A stretch of DNA of 64,000 nucleotides from Spirosoma radiotolerans. Its GTDB lineage: Bacteria > Bacteroidota > Bacteroidia > Cytophagales > Spirosomataceae. The notes beneath the pieces are model-generated. The model was not told where the DNA came from. It was given only the letters and a program-made list of their open reading frames with translations, and made no database searches. Below are positions 44,346 through 53,418 of this stretch, piece after piece (positions within the stretch are counted from its first letter, which is position 1; every line of letters begins with the position of its first letter). The DNA is taken from assembly GCF_000974425.1 (NCBI RefSeq), contig NZ_CP010429.1:1798001-1862000 (forward strand), read 5' to 3'. The position numbers and the translations under genes were made by a program.

Positions 44346-45233
44346 ATGCGTAATTTCATTTTGCTGTTTTTAGGGATGGCCGCGGCTGCGTGCAAACTCA
44401 GCGTACCCAGTGTTTACGATGCTAATTTTGCATCTGATCCAACGGTTGCCCCCGTGACACCCGGTCAAATCGACGAAGCGTCGGGTATGGTGGATAGCCG
44501 TAGCCAGCCCGGTTCGCTCTGGATTGAGCAGGACAGTGGCAGCCCCGCCGAACTGGCGCTGCTGGACTATAACGGAACCGTAAAAGGTAAAATAACCATA
44601 CCAACCCTTGCCAATCGCGACTGGGAAGAACTGGCCTCGGGGCCAGGCCCTAAGGACGGCGTAAATTATCTGTACATTGGCGATATAGGTGATAACAACG
44701 CCCAATATCAAACCGTCCAGATTTATCGATTGCCTGAACCCGCTTCGCTACAGGCCTCGATCACGTCGATTGATCGCATCAATTTTCGGTATCCCCAGGG
44801 GCCTCGTGATGCCGAAGCCATGTTCGTGGATCCCCAAACGAAAGATATTTATGTGATCTCGAAACGGGAGGAAAAAGTACACCTCTATGGGCTAGCCTAT
44901 CCGCAAAGCACCAGTGACCTGATTACCGCCACTGATTACGGCGAATTACCCTCGTTTGGGGGCGGCCTGGCCAACTATGTAACAGGAGCAGCCATCTCAC
45001 CCGATGGAAAAGAAATTCTGGTCCGGACATACACCACCGTGTATTACTGGAAGCGCGATGGTGGCCAGAGCATTCCCGACGCCCTGCAGTATGGCACCCG
45101 GCGCTCGTTGGTCACCCGACTGGAGCCACAGGGAGAAGCGGTCTGCTTTGACAAAGACGCAAAGGGCTTTTTTACCATTAGTGAGCGGGCGAGTGCTTCG
45201 TCCGTAAATCTGTATTACTACGCCCGAAAGTAA
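44346..45233 (+). CDS. Beta-propeller-like lipoprotein
   Basis: A 295-residue predicted lipoprotein: MRNFILLFLGMAAAAC with Cys16. Propeller-like strands are visible: EASGMVDSRSQPGSLWIEQD, NRDWEELASGPGP, NYLYIGDIGDNNAQYQTVQI, GPRDAEAMFVDPQTKDIYVI and GAAISPDGKEILVRTYTTVY. The D-W-E-(E/D)-(L/I)-A and Y-I-G-D-I-G-D-N motifs recur in a family of uncharacterised secreted bacterial propellers. ATG 44346 is selected because it starts the signal sequence. 100 bp after the multi-PAS kinase, possibly co-transcribed. Confidence 0.78.
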   Translation: MRNFILLFLGMAAAACKLSVPSVYDANFASDPTVAPVTPGQIDEASGMVDSRSQPGSLWIEQDSGSPAELALLDYNGTVKGKITIPTLANRDWEELASGPGPKDGVNYLYIGDIGDNNAQYQTVQIYRLPEPASLQASITSIDRINFRYPQGPRDAEAMFVDPQTKDIYVISKREEKVHLYGLAYPQSTSDLITATDYGELPSFGGGLANYVTGAAISPDGKEILVRTYTTVYYWKRDGGQSIPDALQYGTRRSLVTRLEPQGEAVCFDKDAKGFFTISERASASSVNLYYYARK

Positions 45234-45314
45234 GGGTTTACCCCGCCAGTATAAGGGAATGGATGCAGGAATTGGTCTTTTCGTCAGCTATGTATATGTG
45301 ATTTATTTTGCCGA

Positions 45315-46490
45315 ATGGATTCATCAATTCTGATTATAGTCCTGAGTTTGTCGGTATTGATTTCCTATGGCTTCGACTTATTCAGTAGTCGGTTCAAAAC
45401 ACCTTCTGTTTTGTTGCTGCTCCTGCTGGGGATGCTGACCAGACAGGCGACGCAGTATTTCGATGTTCAGGTCCCGTACGTCAATGCCATTTTGCCAACG
45501 CTGGGTACGCTGGGGCTCATTCTGATTGTGCTGGAAGGAGGGCTCGATCTGGAGCTTCACACAGATCGGCTGAGTGTGTTACGACGAACGCTGCTCGCTT
45601 CGTTGCTCGCCATTGCTGGTGGAACGCTGCTCATGGCGGGTATGCTCTACCTGCTTCTGAACGATTCCTTCTATCATTGCCTGATTGCAGCGCTGCCGTT
45701 CTCGATCATCAGCAGTACCGTCACGGTTCAGCGGGTAGACCAATTGTCGGGGGGGCAGCGCGAATATGCGGTTTATGAATCGGCCTTTGCCAGTATCCTG
45801 GGTATTATGGCCTATAACTTCCTGTTGCTGAGCCGGGATTCAGTCATGAGTGCGGTATGGCTCTTTGCCCGCGATACGTTTTTTATGGCGTTTATTTCGC
45901 TGATTTGCTGCTTTCTGCTGCTTTATCTGATTGGCCGAATTAACCACCGAATTAAATTCCTGCCGATCATATCGGTTCTTTTCCTGGTCTATGCCCTGGC
46001 CGAAATCAACCACCTGTCGTCTCTGTTGCTCATTCTTATTTTTGGCTTGTTCCTCAACAATACGGAGTTATTCATCCGGGGGCGGCTGAGCCTGATTCTT
46101 AAGAATGATCTGTTTGAGAAAGAGCTAGACCAACTCAAAAACCTGACGGCTGAAGGTTCGTTCGTTGTACGCACGTTCTTTTATCTGATTTTAGGTTACG
46201 CAGCTATTCCCCATGAATTAGTTGATGTCGACGCGCTGATTGTGAGTGCATTATTCGTGCTCATCATTATTGGCTGGCGCTGGGTAACGCTTCGGCTGAC
46301 CTACTGGGGAACCTCAGGCGCCTTGTTGTGGGTGGCCCCTCGTGGCCTGATCACGCTTTTACTTTATTTGAACATTCCCGAAGATTTACGATTGCAGGGT
46401 TTCCGGGAAGGCATACCACTTCTGGTCGTTGTGTTGCTCTACCTGGTTGTTATGGCGGGCATAATGGGAAGCAGAAAGGTAAGGGAATGA
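45315..46490 (+). CDS. Cation:proton antiporter, CPA1/CPA2 type
   Basis: A 391-residue integral membrane protein with about twelve hydrophobic helices, Na+/H+ exchanger superfamily: ISYGFDLFSSRFKTPSVLLL at the start, IVLEGGLDLELHTDRLSVLR in the conserved helix 3/4 region, ALPFSIISSTVTVQRVDQLS, YAVYESAFASILGIMAYNF and VAPRGLITLLLYLNIP near the C-terminus. It lacks the long cytoplasmic regulatory tail of larger NhaP proteins. It lies near nhaD (46902), so the region encodes two different antiporter families for pH or sodium control. Confidence 0.85.
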   Translation: MDSSILIIVLSLSVLISYGFDLFSSRFKTPSVLLLLLLGMLTRQATQYFDVQVPYVNAILPTLGTLGLILIVLEGGLDLELHTDRLSVLRRTLLASLLAIAGGTLLMAGMLYLLLNDSFYHCLIAALPFSIISSTVTVQRVDQLSGGQREYAVYESAFASILGIMAYNFLLLSRDSVMSAVWLFARDTFFMAFISLICCFLLLYLIGRINHRIKFLPIISVLFLVYALAEINHLSSLLLILIFGLFLNNTELFIRGRLSLILKNDLFEKELDQLKNLTAEGSFVVRTFFYLILGYAAIPHELVDVDALIVSALFVLIIIGWRWVTLRLTYWGTSGALLWVAPRGLITLLLYLNIPEDLRLQGFREGIPLLVVVLLYLVVMAGIMGSRKVRE

Positions 46491-46537
46491 TGAATAAAAA
46501 ATATTTATTTTATCATCACTCACCGTTCATCATTCCC
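46483..46537. repeat. Inverted repeat over the antiporter stop codon
   Basis: GGGAATGATGAA at 46483-46494 is the exact reverse complement of 46526-46537, separated by an A/T-rich loop. It includes the antiporter TGA stop and lies at the end of the convergent small gene, so it may be the shared terminator. Confidence 0.6.
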
Positions 46538-46865
46538 TCATGTATTGCCAGAAAGCCCACCATCGGCGCGATTTTAAATAGGCTAAATTCTCTTCGTTGG
46601 CGAATGCTTCCCGCTCAAAGCTGATGTTTCGATAAGCCTGATAATGCTGACCATATTGCAACCGACGAATGAGGTATTCAAGGACATACCAGATGTAGAA
46701 CAAGACAACACCCAGTTCGGCCTGCTGGCGCAAATGAATTCGTTCGTGATTAAGGAGAACAGGCCCTGGATTTGCCTGTTTCACTAAAATAAATGGAAAC
46801 AAGGCCATTCCATCCGGACCCAGTGACGCAAGGCGAATGACGAACATAGACGCGGGTAGGTTCAT
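46530..46865 (-). CDS. Small membrane protein with HExxH motif
   Basis: A 111-residue protein with LLNHERIHLRQQAELGV (zinc-peptidase-like H-E-x-x-H at about 40-44), a hydrophobic helix (VVLFYIWYVLEYLI) and SFEREAFANEENLAYLKSRR, where Glu could supply a third metal ligand. The layout resembles the core of M56 (BlaR1-type) membrane peptidases reduced to one helix, and similar small proteins are present in other Bacteroidota. Peptidase activity is untested. Its stop overlaps the inverted repeat 46483-46537; the start is divergent from nhaD, 36 bp away. Confidence 0.7.
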   Translation of the reverse strand: MNLPASMFVIRLASLGPDGMALFPFILVKQANPGPVLLNHERIHLRQQAELGVVLFYIWYVLEYLIRRLQYGQHYQAYRNISFEREAFANEENLAYLKSRRWWAFWQYMRE

Positions 46866-46901
46866 AAGCGGCTAACAAGAATTAAGACAAAATGGCTCAT
46901 T

Positions 46902-48197
46902 ATGGCAAGTATACTCACTATTCTCTTTGTAATCGGTTACCTGTTGATTACCCTTGAACATTCCATTAAGATTAACAAGACGGCCACGGCGCTCATTACC
47001 GGTATCTTATGCTGGGCCACTTATGCGCTCATGGCAACCGAAGCCGAAGCTGTTGGGCATCAACTGGAGCATCACCTGACAGATACAGCTGAGATTCTGT
47101 TTTTTCTGATGGGAGCCATGACGGTTGTCGAACTGATCGATGTACACGACGGATTTACGCTCATTACGGATCGTATTGCCAGCCGAAATATTCGCACCTT
47201 ATTCTGGATTGTGAGTCTGCTCGCCTTTTTCTTGTCGGCTTTGTTAGATAACCTCACGACCTCCATTGTTATGGTGTCGGTTGCCCGTAAACTGATTCGG
47301 GATACGGAAGATCGGCACATGATGGCGGGTATGATTATCCTGGCGGCCAATGCGGGGGGCGCCTGGTCGCCCATTGGCGACGTTACGACAACCATGCTCT
47401 GGATTGGCGGCCAAATTACGACGACTCATATTATCAGTACGGTGTTGCTGCCCAGCCTGGTTTCTTTACTGGTGCCGTTGGTAATACTGACGCGATTCTA
47501 TAAATCCAGGTCTGAAGAAAAACCAATAACGGCGAAGTCGGGAATTAGTCGTCCCTACGTCACGCCTATGTCTCGGCGTGACCGGCGAATCATGCTGGCT
47601 ATTGGGTTGGGCGGTATGCTGTTCGTGCCTATTTTTAAGACAATTACCCACTTGCCACCCTACATGGGCATGATGCTGGTGCTTGGTTGCATTTGGGTGG
47701 CCTCGGAGATTATACATAGTGACAAAGACGAAGCGGAGCGGAAAAAGTTTACGGCCTCTTATGCACTAAGCCGGATCGACACGCCCAGTATTCTCTTCTT
47801 TCTCGGCATACTGCTCGCTGTTGGGGCGCTGGAGTCGACGGGTGTACTGCGGTCGCTGGCCGACTCCTTGAGCCAGGCCGTTGGTAATCTGGACAGTATT
47901 GTTCTGCTCATTGGCGTTGCCTCGGCCGTGGTCGATAATGTGCCCATCGTAGCTGCAGCTATGGGAATGTATGATATGCAAACCTATGCCGTCGATAATA
48001 AACTATGGATGTTTCTGGCCTATTGTGCCGGCACGGGCGGCAGTCTGCTGCTGATTGGCTCGGCGGCTGGTGTAGCGGTTATGGGCATGGAAAAGCTGTC
48101 GTTTGGCTGGTATCTGCGCAAGGTAAGCTGGCTCGCCCTGATTGGCTATGTAGCCGGAGCCTTGATCTTTCTTGCTCAGTTTGCGCTCTTGTCCTGA
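46902..48197 (+). CDS. nhaD: Na+/H+ antiporter NhaD
   Basis: A 431-residue transporter of the IT superfamily, NhaD type, with 12 or more helices. Typical blocks are LEHSIKINKTATALITGILC, FFLMGAMTVVELIDVHDGFT, LDNLTTSIVMVSVARKL, AANAGGAWSPIGDVTTTMLW and VVDNVPIVAAAMGMY (the D-N-L-T and D-N-V-P pair expected for ion binding). It exports sodium at alkaline pH. The start is 36 bp from the divergent HExxH gene, so the two share a promoter region. Confidence 0.93.
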   Translation: MASILTILFVIGYLLITLEHSIKINKTATALITGILCWATYALMATEAEAVGHQLEHHLTDTAEILFFLMGAMTVVELIDVHDGFTLITDRIASRNIRTLFWIVSLLAFFLSALLDNLTTSIVMVSVARKLIRDTEDRHMMAGMIILAANAGGAWSPIGDVTTTMLWIGGQITTTHIISTVLLPSLVSLLVPLVILTRFYKSRSEEKPITAKSGISRPYVTPMSRRDRRIMLAIGLGGMLFVPIFKTITHLPPYMGMMLVLGCIWVASEIIHSDKDEAERKKFTASYALSRIDTPSILFFLGILLAVGALESTGVLRSLADSLSQAVGNLDSIVLLIGVASAVVDNVPIVAAAMGMYDMQTYAVDNKLWMFLAYCAGTGGSLLLIGSAAGVAVMGMEKLSFGWYLRKVSWLALIGYVAGALIFLAQFALLS

Positions 48198-48221
48198 TTG
48201 ATGAAGCGTCGACGGAGCCTA

Positions 48222-48252
48222 TTGCTGTTCCTGGTGCTATGTTGTATCTTTG
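48222..48252 (+). promoter_or_regulatory. Bacteroidota-type promoter of the LolA-like gene
   Basis: TTG at 48222-48224 and TATCTTTG at 48245-48252 match the -33 TTG and -7 TAnnTTTG elements with a 20-bp spacer; the ATG follows at 48276. Confidence 0.6.
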
Positions 48253-48275
48253 ATAGACACATTCGCTGAAATAAT

Positions 48276-48989
48276 ATGAAAAAGCTAGTATTATTTGTTG
48301 GAGTGGTAGCCGTGTGCTGGCAATCGGCTCTGGCCCAAACAACCCCAACGGCCGAAGAGGTAATCGACAAATACATTGCAGCCATTGGCGGTAAAGATGC
48401 CTTAATGAAAGTGACTGACATGACCACCAGCATGTCCAGTGAAGGGCAGATGGGCGCCATTTTGATCACGCGGAAACAGAAACTACCGAACAAGTTCTCG
48501 ATGGTCATTAACGCCAACGGTATGGAAGTAATGCGGCAGACGGGCGATGGCTCGAAGGTGGCTATGGGTGGCATGCAGGGAAGTCGTACCCTTGAGGGAC
48601 CAGCTGCTCAACAGATGACAGCCACTAATACCATCTTTCCTGAGTTGCATTACGCCGAAAATGGCGTGAAAACGACGCTGGTCGGACCTGAAAAAGTAGA
48701 TAATAAAGACACCTACAAACTTAGCCACACGACCTCTGATGGATCGGCTACCTGGACCGATAACTTCGATGCGACGACGGGGCTCAAAGTACAATCTGTG
48801 ATGACGGGCAAATCGCAGAAAGGCGAAGCGATGATGTCGACAATGGTCTACTCTGATTATAAAGACGTAAACGGTATCAAATTTCCGATGACGATCCAGC
48901 AGCAGTCGCCCCGTGGTCCTATGACCATGACCATCGACAACGTGAAGATCAATAAAGGCCTGAAAGATTCAGATTTTACGGTAAAGTAA
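48276..48989 (+). CDS. LolA/LppX-like periplasmic lipid-binding protein
   Basis: A 237-residue exported protein: signal MKKLVLFVGVVAVCWQSALA, then an amphipathic helix TAEEVIDKYIAAIGGKDAL and a series of beta strands (SMVINANGMEVMRQTGDGSK, TYKLSHTTSDGSATWTDNF, YSDYKDVNGIKFPMTIQQ) as in outer-membrane lipoprotein-sorting-like half-barrels. Related Bacteroidota proteins are annotated as LolA-like or zinc-peptidase-associated domains; a general lipid or lipoprotein carrier role is likely but not specific. It has its own promoter and a strong terminator at 49090-49132. Confidence 0.82.
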   Translation: MKKLVLFVGVVAVCWQSALAQTTPTAEEVIDKYIAAIGGKDALMKVTDMTTSMSSEGQMGAILITRKQKLPNKFSMVINANGMEVMRQTGDGSKVAMGGMQGSRTLEGPAAQQMTATNTIFPELHYAENGVKTTLVGPEKVDNKDTYKLSHTTSDGSATWTDNFDATTGLKVQSVMTGKSQKGEAMMSTMVYSDYKDVNGIKFPMTIQQQSPRGPMTMTIDNVKINKGLKDSDFTVK

Positions 48990-49089
48990 TTATGGGATCA
49001 AGCGAAAATCTTTGACAAAGCCGAGACCCATAGTTGCTTGATTCTCTGAGTTACCCGCATTGTTAACGTTCAACTCAATCTATGTCCGG

Positions 49090-49132
49090 CCAATGAAAAG
49101 CCGATGGAGTTCACCCATCGGCTTTTCATTGG
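49090..49132. terminator. Bidirectional terminator
   Basis: Perfect 18-bp stem CCAATGAAAAGCCGATGG at 49090-49107 with 49115-49132, located between convergent LolA-like and receiver-kinase genes. Confidence 0.8.
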
Positions 49133-49151
49133 CTGAACCGTTTAAATTGTA

Positions 49152-50246
49152 TCAGGCTGGTATCGGGAGTTGGACAACAACCTGCGTTGTGCTTAGGTCC
49201 AGGCTCTCGATATGAAGAGAGCCTTTATTGAATTCTAACAGCTTGTTGGTAATGGCGATGCCTAATCCGAAGCCCTGCTGCTCATACCGGGAACGGTCGA
49301 ATTGCCGGTAGGGCGCTGTTTGTTTAATATCGTCCTGATGAAAAGGCTGCCCATGATTCAGGAAGGTCAATTCATAATAGTCTGGTTTTAATCGACCCGT
49401 TATGTGAATCGACTGATCATCAGCCGAAAACTTAATGGCATTATCCGTTAGTTCTTCCAGAATGATAGCCAGGTTTTCATCCGAAATTACCAGTTGTGCA
49501 CTCTCTACATTAAGCTGACACGGGATTTGTCGATTTTGACGATAGCCTGCCGAAAGCAAATGTTTGTTAAATACATCGGCAGTAATTTCGGAACGACCAG
49601 TACTGAAAAAACTGTAGGCTGTATCCGCAGGATCAATGGTCTGCAGTCGGGTAATCAGTCGGTTATTGTCCAGAGATCGTTTTAGGCGCAGGCAATTAAC
49701 TTTGATCATGTCCAGCATCGACAAATTCTCGGCCCGGCTAAATTCTCCGTAATAATCGATTAGTAAGGAAGTAAAGCCCAGTATCCCGGTGAGGGGCGTA
49801 TTGTATTCGTGGGTAGAGAGATTTGTCATAGCCCTGAGCTGCTCCTGAAGGAGTGTATGGGTATGCGCTTTTCGTTGCGCTTCACGCTGGAGCCTCGTCC
49901 GAATAGCCGTGAGCAGGGTGTCCATGGTGAACGGCTTCGTCAGGTAATCGTCGGCTCCCAGCGCCATGCCTTTGCGCGTGTCCGTCATATCGGCTTTGGC
50001 GGTCAGGAACAAAAATGGTGTATTGCTCAACAATGGATTGGCGCGAATGACTTCCAGCGTTTGAAAGCCATCCATTTCGGACATCATTATATCGCACAGG
50101 ATTAGGTCCGGTTGCTGCTGCGTAGCCTGTTTAATGCCTTCATTTCCATTGGAGGCTGTATAGACAGTAAACCCATTCAGTGTTAATAATTCGGCTAGAT
50201 TCTCACGAATAAGTGTTTCATCTTCAATTAGTAACAGTTTTTGCAT
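49152..50246 (-). CDS. Receiver-histidine kinase hybrid
   Basis: A 364-residue cytoplasmic signalling protein with the order receiver then kinase. Receiver: LLIEDE acidic pocket, phosphoacceptor Asp52 in LILCDIMMSEMDG, LTAKAD and Lys104 in YLTKPF. HisKA from about 135: His146 in NLSTHEYNTPLTG (an STHEYNTP box instead of the usual S-H-E-L/F-R-T-P). ATPase: ILEELTDNAIKFS (N-box) and QQGFGLGIAITNKL; the usual D-x-G-x-G box is degenerate (FLNHGQPFHQDD), so ATP binding may be altered. It is encoded 38 bp downstream of a GAF-PAS kinase that could phosphorylate the receiver. Confidence 0.88.
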   Translation of the reverse strand: MQKLLLIEDETLIRENLAELLTLNGFTVYTASNGNEGIKQATQQQPDLILCDIMMSEMDGFQTLEVIRANPLLSNTPFLFLTAKADMTDTRKGMALGADDYLTKPFTMDTLLTAIRTRLQREAQRKAHTHTLLQEQLRAMTNLSTHEYNTPLTGILGFTSLLIDYYGEFSRAENLSMLDMIKVNCLRLKRSLDNNRLITRLQTIDPADTAYSFFSTGRSEITADVFNKHLLSAGYRQNRQIPCQLNVESAQLVISDENLAIILEELTDNAIKFSADDQSIHITGRLKPDYYELTFLNHGQPFHQDDIKQTAPYRQFDRSRYEQQGFGLGIAITNKLLEFNKGSLHIESLDLSTTQVVVQLPIPA

Positions 50247-50283
50247 GGCGAGGATAGCGCTTTTTGGTAAGTTAATTCAGGAA

Positions 50284-52401
50284 TCAACAGGAATAGGACT
50301 GATAGGGGATTTTGATCGTACAATGCGTGCCCTGGTTTTCTTCGCTGCCAATAGTTAGGCTTCCCCCATGTAGTTCAACAAACTGACGGGCAATGACTAA
50401 GCCCAGCCCTGAGCCCTGGATAGTAACGGCATTACTGGCTCGAAAAAAAGTATTGAACAATTGAGGCAGTTCGCTGGCTGGAATACCGATACCTTTATCA
50501 ACAACAGTTAAGACGAGTTGCTTCTGTTCAAAATCAACGTGTAATTCAGGATTCTCGGTTGAGAACTTAAACGCATTGGAAAGCAGGTTGCCCAGCACGT
50601 GAGTCATCAACTTCTTATCCAGGTATGTCAACTGCGGCTGGCCGTTCACCGTTACAAGCACCGTGCGTTTGTCCTGTCGTTCGGTAAAGTGCGTACGGAT
50701 CACGTCGTGAATCAGTTGATCAATTTCAATTAGCTGCGGGTTATAATCAATTTTACCGGCTTCGATCTTGGCCACGTTCAACATATCAGACAACATATCG
50801 CTCACATTGAGAATCTGGTTTTCAATACTCGCTAAATGCCGTTGAATAACAGGCTGTGCCGCTTCCCGAGGTTGCTCCAGATATAGCTTCACCAACTCGA
50901 CACTGGACTGGATGGTGGCAAGTGGCGTGCGAAACTCGTGGGAGGCCGTCGTTACAAATTTCGATTTCAACTTATTTAACTCCTGTTCTCTTTCCAGCGA
51001 CTGCTGCAATAACAACTCAATTTGTTTCTGAGTGGTTATATCTGTAGCCATACCTACGTAACCGGTTATGGTTCCGGATTCATCACGCAACGCCGTTCGG
51101 GTGAGTACCACTGGCGTACGACGGCCATCACGGCTGCAGATGGTATAGTTATCTGCCTGACTATCAGCTAGTAGTTTGAATAGCTCAAACGTCGGCTTTA
51201 CCGGTTGGCCAAGTTGCTCGGTTAATTTTTTGGCCTTATTGTCCAAATCAATCGGATCATAAAACATGATGGGGGTGTGTTGCCCAATGAGCTCGTCGGC
51301 CCGGTAGCCCACCAATTTTTCGGCCGCTGGATTAACTGTCTGAATGAGACCCTCGGTGTCGGTTGAAATAATGGCAACACCCGCATGTTCGAGGATTGCT
51401 TTCTGTAAGGCCGATAGTTGGTAGATTTCGGTTGTTCGTTCCGAAACCAACTGCGTCAGATTATCCGTATGAATTTTTAACTCCTGTTCTGTCTTTTTAA
51501 GTTGCGTAATATCCTGAAAGGAAAATAAAATACCATCCCCACAGGGCGTTAGGGTAAATTCGCCCCAGGCGGTTCGTTGATTAAAATCGTAAGACTGTTG
51601 GTATTGCTGTTGTTGCCGTGTTTCGATAACGGTCAATAGCCGTTTGAAAAGACCATCTTTTGCCACTTCCGGGAATAATGATTTTAACGAATTTCCGGTC
51701 ATCTGCTCAATCGGTAAACCCGTGAAAGTAGCATTCTTTGAGTTGGTGAAAACGTACTGAAAGTCGATAATACGATCCTTTTTCCAGACAGCTTTCCAGA
51801 GCACCAGCCCCGCCGGACAATTATCGACAATGGTTTGTAGCGTCTGATTACTCCGATGTAATTCCTGGTTTAGGGTTTGTAGCGTCTGGCTTACTTCGGC
51901 CAGTTGCGACTGGCTTCGGCGCAGTTGAAGCAGCGAGACTACCTGGCGGGCCAGGGCTTCCAGGGAGGCCTGTTGCTGGGCGTCCAGTTGTCGGGGTTTC
52001 CGGTCAAATACGCATAAGGTGCCTAGTGCCTGACCTTCTCCATCGACCAGCGGCATACCCGCGTAGAAAACAATATTTGGTTCGCCTGTAACGAGCGGAT
52101 TGGTTATAAACCGCTTGTCGATCCGGGCGTCTGTAACAACCATCAGCTGATCGGGTTCATTGATAGCGTGACTACAGAAGGCATCCTGGCGTGGGGTTTG
52201 CGACATTGCCAGTCCATGCGCTGATTTAAACCATTGCCTATGGTCGTCCAGCAAGGAAATCAGCGAAATAGGCGTCTGGCAGATATGCGACGCAATTTGA
52301 GTAATTGCGTCGTATTCCTGTTCAGGAAGTGTATCCAGAATGTTATAACTGGTCAGAGCGTGTAGCCGTACCGATTCTTTTTCAGGTGTTGATGTTGTCA
52401 T
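50284..52401 (-). CDS. GAF-PAS sensor histidine kinase
   Basis: A 705-residue cytoplasmic kinase. GAF domain about 10-160 (YNILDTLPEQEYDAITQIAS, ISLISLLDDHRQWFKSAHGL, FYAGMPLVDGEGQALGTLCV). A coiled-coil leads to two PAS domains (about 190-310 with VLWKAVWKKDRIIDFQYVFT, and about 345-465 with GVAIISTDTEGLIQTVNPAA and GYVGMATDITTQKQ). HisKA His488 is in TASHEFRTPLATI; the ATPase has HVLGNLLSNAFKFS, VDKGIGIPASELPQLF and GSGLGLVIARQF. ATG 52401 is used instead of a GTG at 52455. It is followed closely by the receiver-kinase gene in one operon; the signal is unknown. Confidence 0.9.
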   Translation of the reverse strand: MTTSTPEKESVRLHALTSYNILDTLPEQEYDAITQIASHICQTPISLISLLDDHRQWFKSAHGLAMSQTPRQDAFCSHAINEPDQLMVVTDARIDKRFITNPLVTGEPNIVFYAGMPLVDGEGQALGTLCVFDRKPRQLDAQQQASLEALARQVVSLLQLRRSQSQLAEVSQTLQTLNQELHRSNQTLQTIVDNCPAGLVLWKAVWKKDRIIDFQYVFTNSKNATFTGLPIEQMTGNSLKSLFPEVAKDGLFKRLLTVIETRQQQQYQQSYDFNQRTAWGEFTLTPCGDGILFSFQDITQLKKTEQELKIHTDNLTQLVSERTTEIYQLSALQKAILEHAGVAIISTDTEGLIQTVNPAAEKLVGYRADELIGQHTPIMFYDPIDLDNKAKKLTEQLGQPVKPTFELFKLLADSQADNYTICSRDGRRTPVVLTRTALRDESGTITGYVGMATDITTQKQIELLLQQSLEREQELNKLKSKFVTTASHEFRTPLATIQSSVELVKLYLEQPREAAQPVIQRHLASIENQILNVSDMLSDMLNVAKIEAGKIDYNPQLIEIDQLIHDVIRTHFTERQDKRTVLVTVNGQPQLTYLDKKLMTHVLGNLLSNAFKFSTENPELHVDFEQKQLVLTVVDKGIGIPASELPQLFNTFFRASNAVTIQGSGLGLVIARQFVELHGGSLTIGSEENQGTHCTIKIPYQSYSC

Positions 52402-52760
52402 GTCGCTGTCAGGCAGAAACCAAAGCAACCTATGCAAAGACGGCCTTGTTTCCACATATTTTTCTTACAGTCTGAATGGTTGTTTTGTAAAAAACTATTG
52501 ATGATCAGCCGTATGCTGTATTGTACTAGTAGGGTGCCCATACATACATTAACCAATTAGACTGTAATATATTACCTAAACGGTATATTATAGATTTATC
52601 AAACATGTAAAATGAAAACTAAAGCTGACTAATGACAGATAGAAATTTAAAAAAAACGACATGACCCTAAAAAAAAGGCTTTATAGTTTTGCGAGAACGA
52701 GTACACCGTCTCTGAACTACTTAATGAGACCCTGGGAGCGCGTTTTTAACCATCGTGAGC
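52402..52760. other. Intergenic region upstream of kinase operon
   Basis: A 359-bp AT-rich divergent region without a gene. A -7 box TAGTTTTG is at 52684-52691 for the small rightward gene at 52761. Confidence 0.45.
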
Positions 52761-52988
52761 ATGAAGTTTAACAAGAAACTTGTTGGCGCAATCATTAAGA
52801 ATCGAACGGCAAATGCAGGCCATTGGCAGGTGGAGGTTCAAAGCATGCGTTCAAACTACGTTTTTATTACCAGTTTATTAAAAAGAGAGAAAGCGCTTTC
52901 CCCCGGGATTGTCGATCGTTGTCGGGATTTACAGGGGCAATTAATCTCTATGTTAGCCCAAGGGCTGAGCCAGCGATTCATTAAATAG
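52761..52988 (+). CDS. Small hypothetical protein
   Basis: A 75-residue basic protein (MKFNKKLVGAIIKNRTANAG, ending LISMLAQGLSQRFIK) without recognised family, signal or membrane segment. Support comes from the exact -7 box TAGTTTTG about 70 bp upstream and from amphipathic helical segments (ITSLLKREKALSPGIVDRCR). ATG 52761 is taken; a GTG two codons earlier is possible. May be real but short, so confidence is limited. Confidence 0.42.
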   Translation: MKFNKKLVGAIIKNRTANAGHWQVEVQSMRSNYVFITSLLKREKALSPGIVDRCRDLQGQLISMLAQGLSQRFIK

Positions 52989-53000
52989 TGTCTTCCTGAA

Positions 53001-53020
53001 AGTACTTTGTTTTACAAAGT
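53001..53020. promoter_or_regulatory. Dyad ACTTTG-N5-CAAAGT, copy 1
   Basis: AGTACTTTGTTTTACAAAGT, with ACTTTG at 53004-53009 and CAAAGT at 53015-53020. It is nearly identical to 55299-55318. It lies between the small gene ending at 52988 and the 3' end of the winged-helix gene, so what it controls is unclear. Confidence 0.45.
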
Positions 53021-53118
53021 GAAAGGGTAAATAAAAATGAGCATGCGGTAGCTATCCGCCACGACAAGTAGCTGGTAGTGAGTTAAATAAGCGGCTGAAA
53101 AAGAATACTCGGCTGGTT

Positions 53119-53418
53119 TTACAAATTTTTGATGAATTCTTCCAGTGCCATCAGGTGATCCGAGAAGGCTTGCTGACCGGCATCGGTGGCGGAGTAAGTC
53201 GTATTTGGTTTGCGCCCAATAAATTGCTTCTGCACAGCCACATAACCGGCTTCTTCCAAAGCACGCAGATGAGTGGCAAGGTTGCCGTCGGTCAGGCCAA
53301 GTAACTCTTTAAGCGCGTTGAAACTCATGAACTCATTGACCATCAATACCGACATGATGCTTAGCCGCGCTTTGCTTTCAAAGGCTTTATTGAATTGAGC
53401 CAGCAGGTCGTTCTTCAT
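53119..53418 (-). CDS. Winged-helix transcriptional regulator (HTH_34 type)
   Basis: A 99-residue DNA-binding protein of the small MarR/ArsR-like winged-helix class: KARLSIMSVLMVNEFMSFNA, then LKELLGLTDGNLATHLRALE (recognition helix), wing YVAVQKQFIGRKPNTTYSAT and a C-terminal dimer helix. It overlaps the upstream membrane-protein gene by 4 bp (ATGA), a pairing frequent in Bacteroidota where regulator and membrane protein are encoded together. The dyads ACTTTG-N5-CAAAGT nearby are candidate operators. Confidence 0.88.
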   Translation of the reverse strand: MKNDLLAQFNKAFESKARLSIMSVLMVNEFMSFNALKELLGLTDGNLATHLRALEEAGYVAVQKQFIGRKPNTTYSATDAGQQAFSDHLMALEEFIKNL

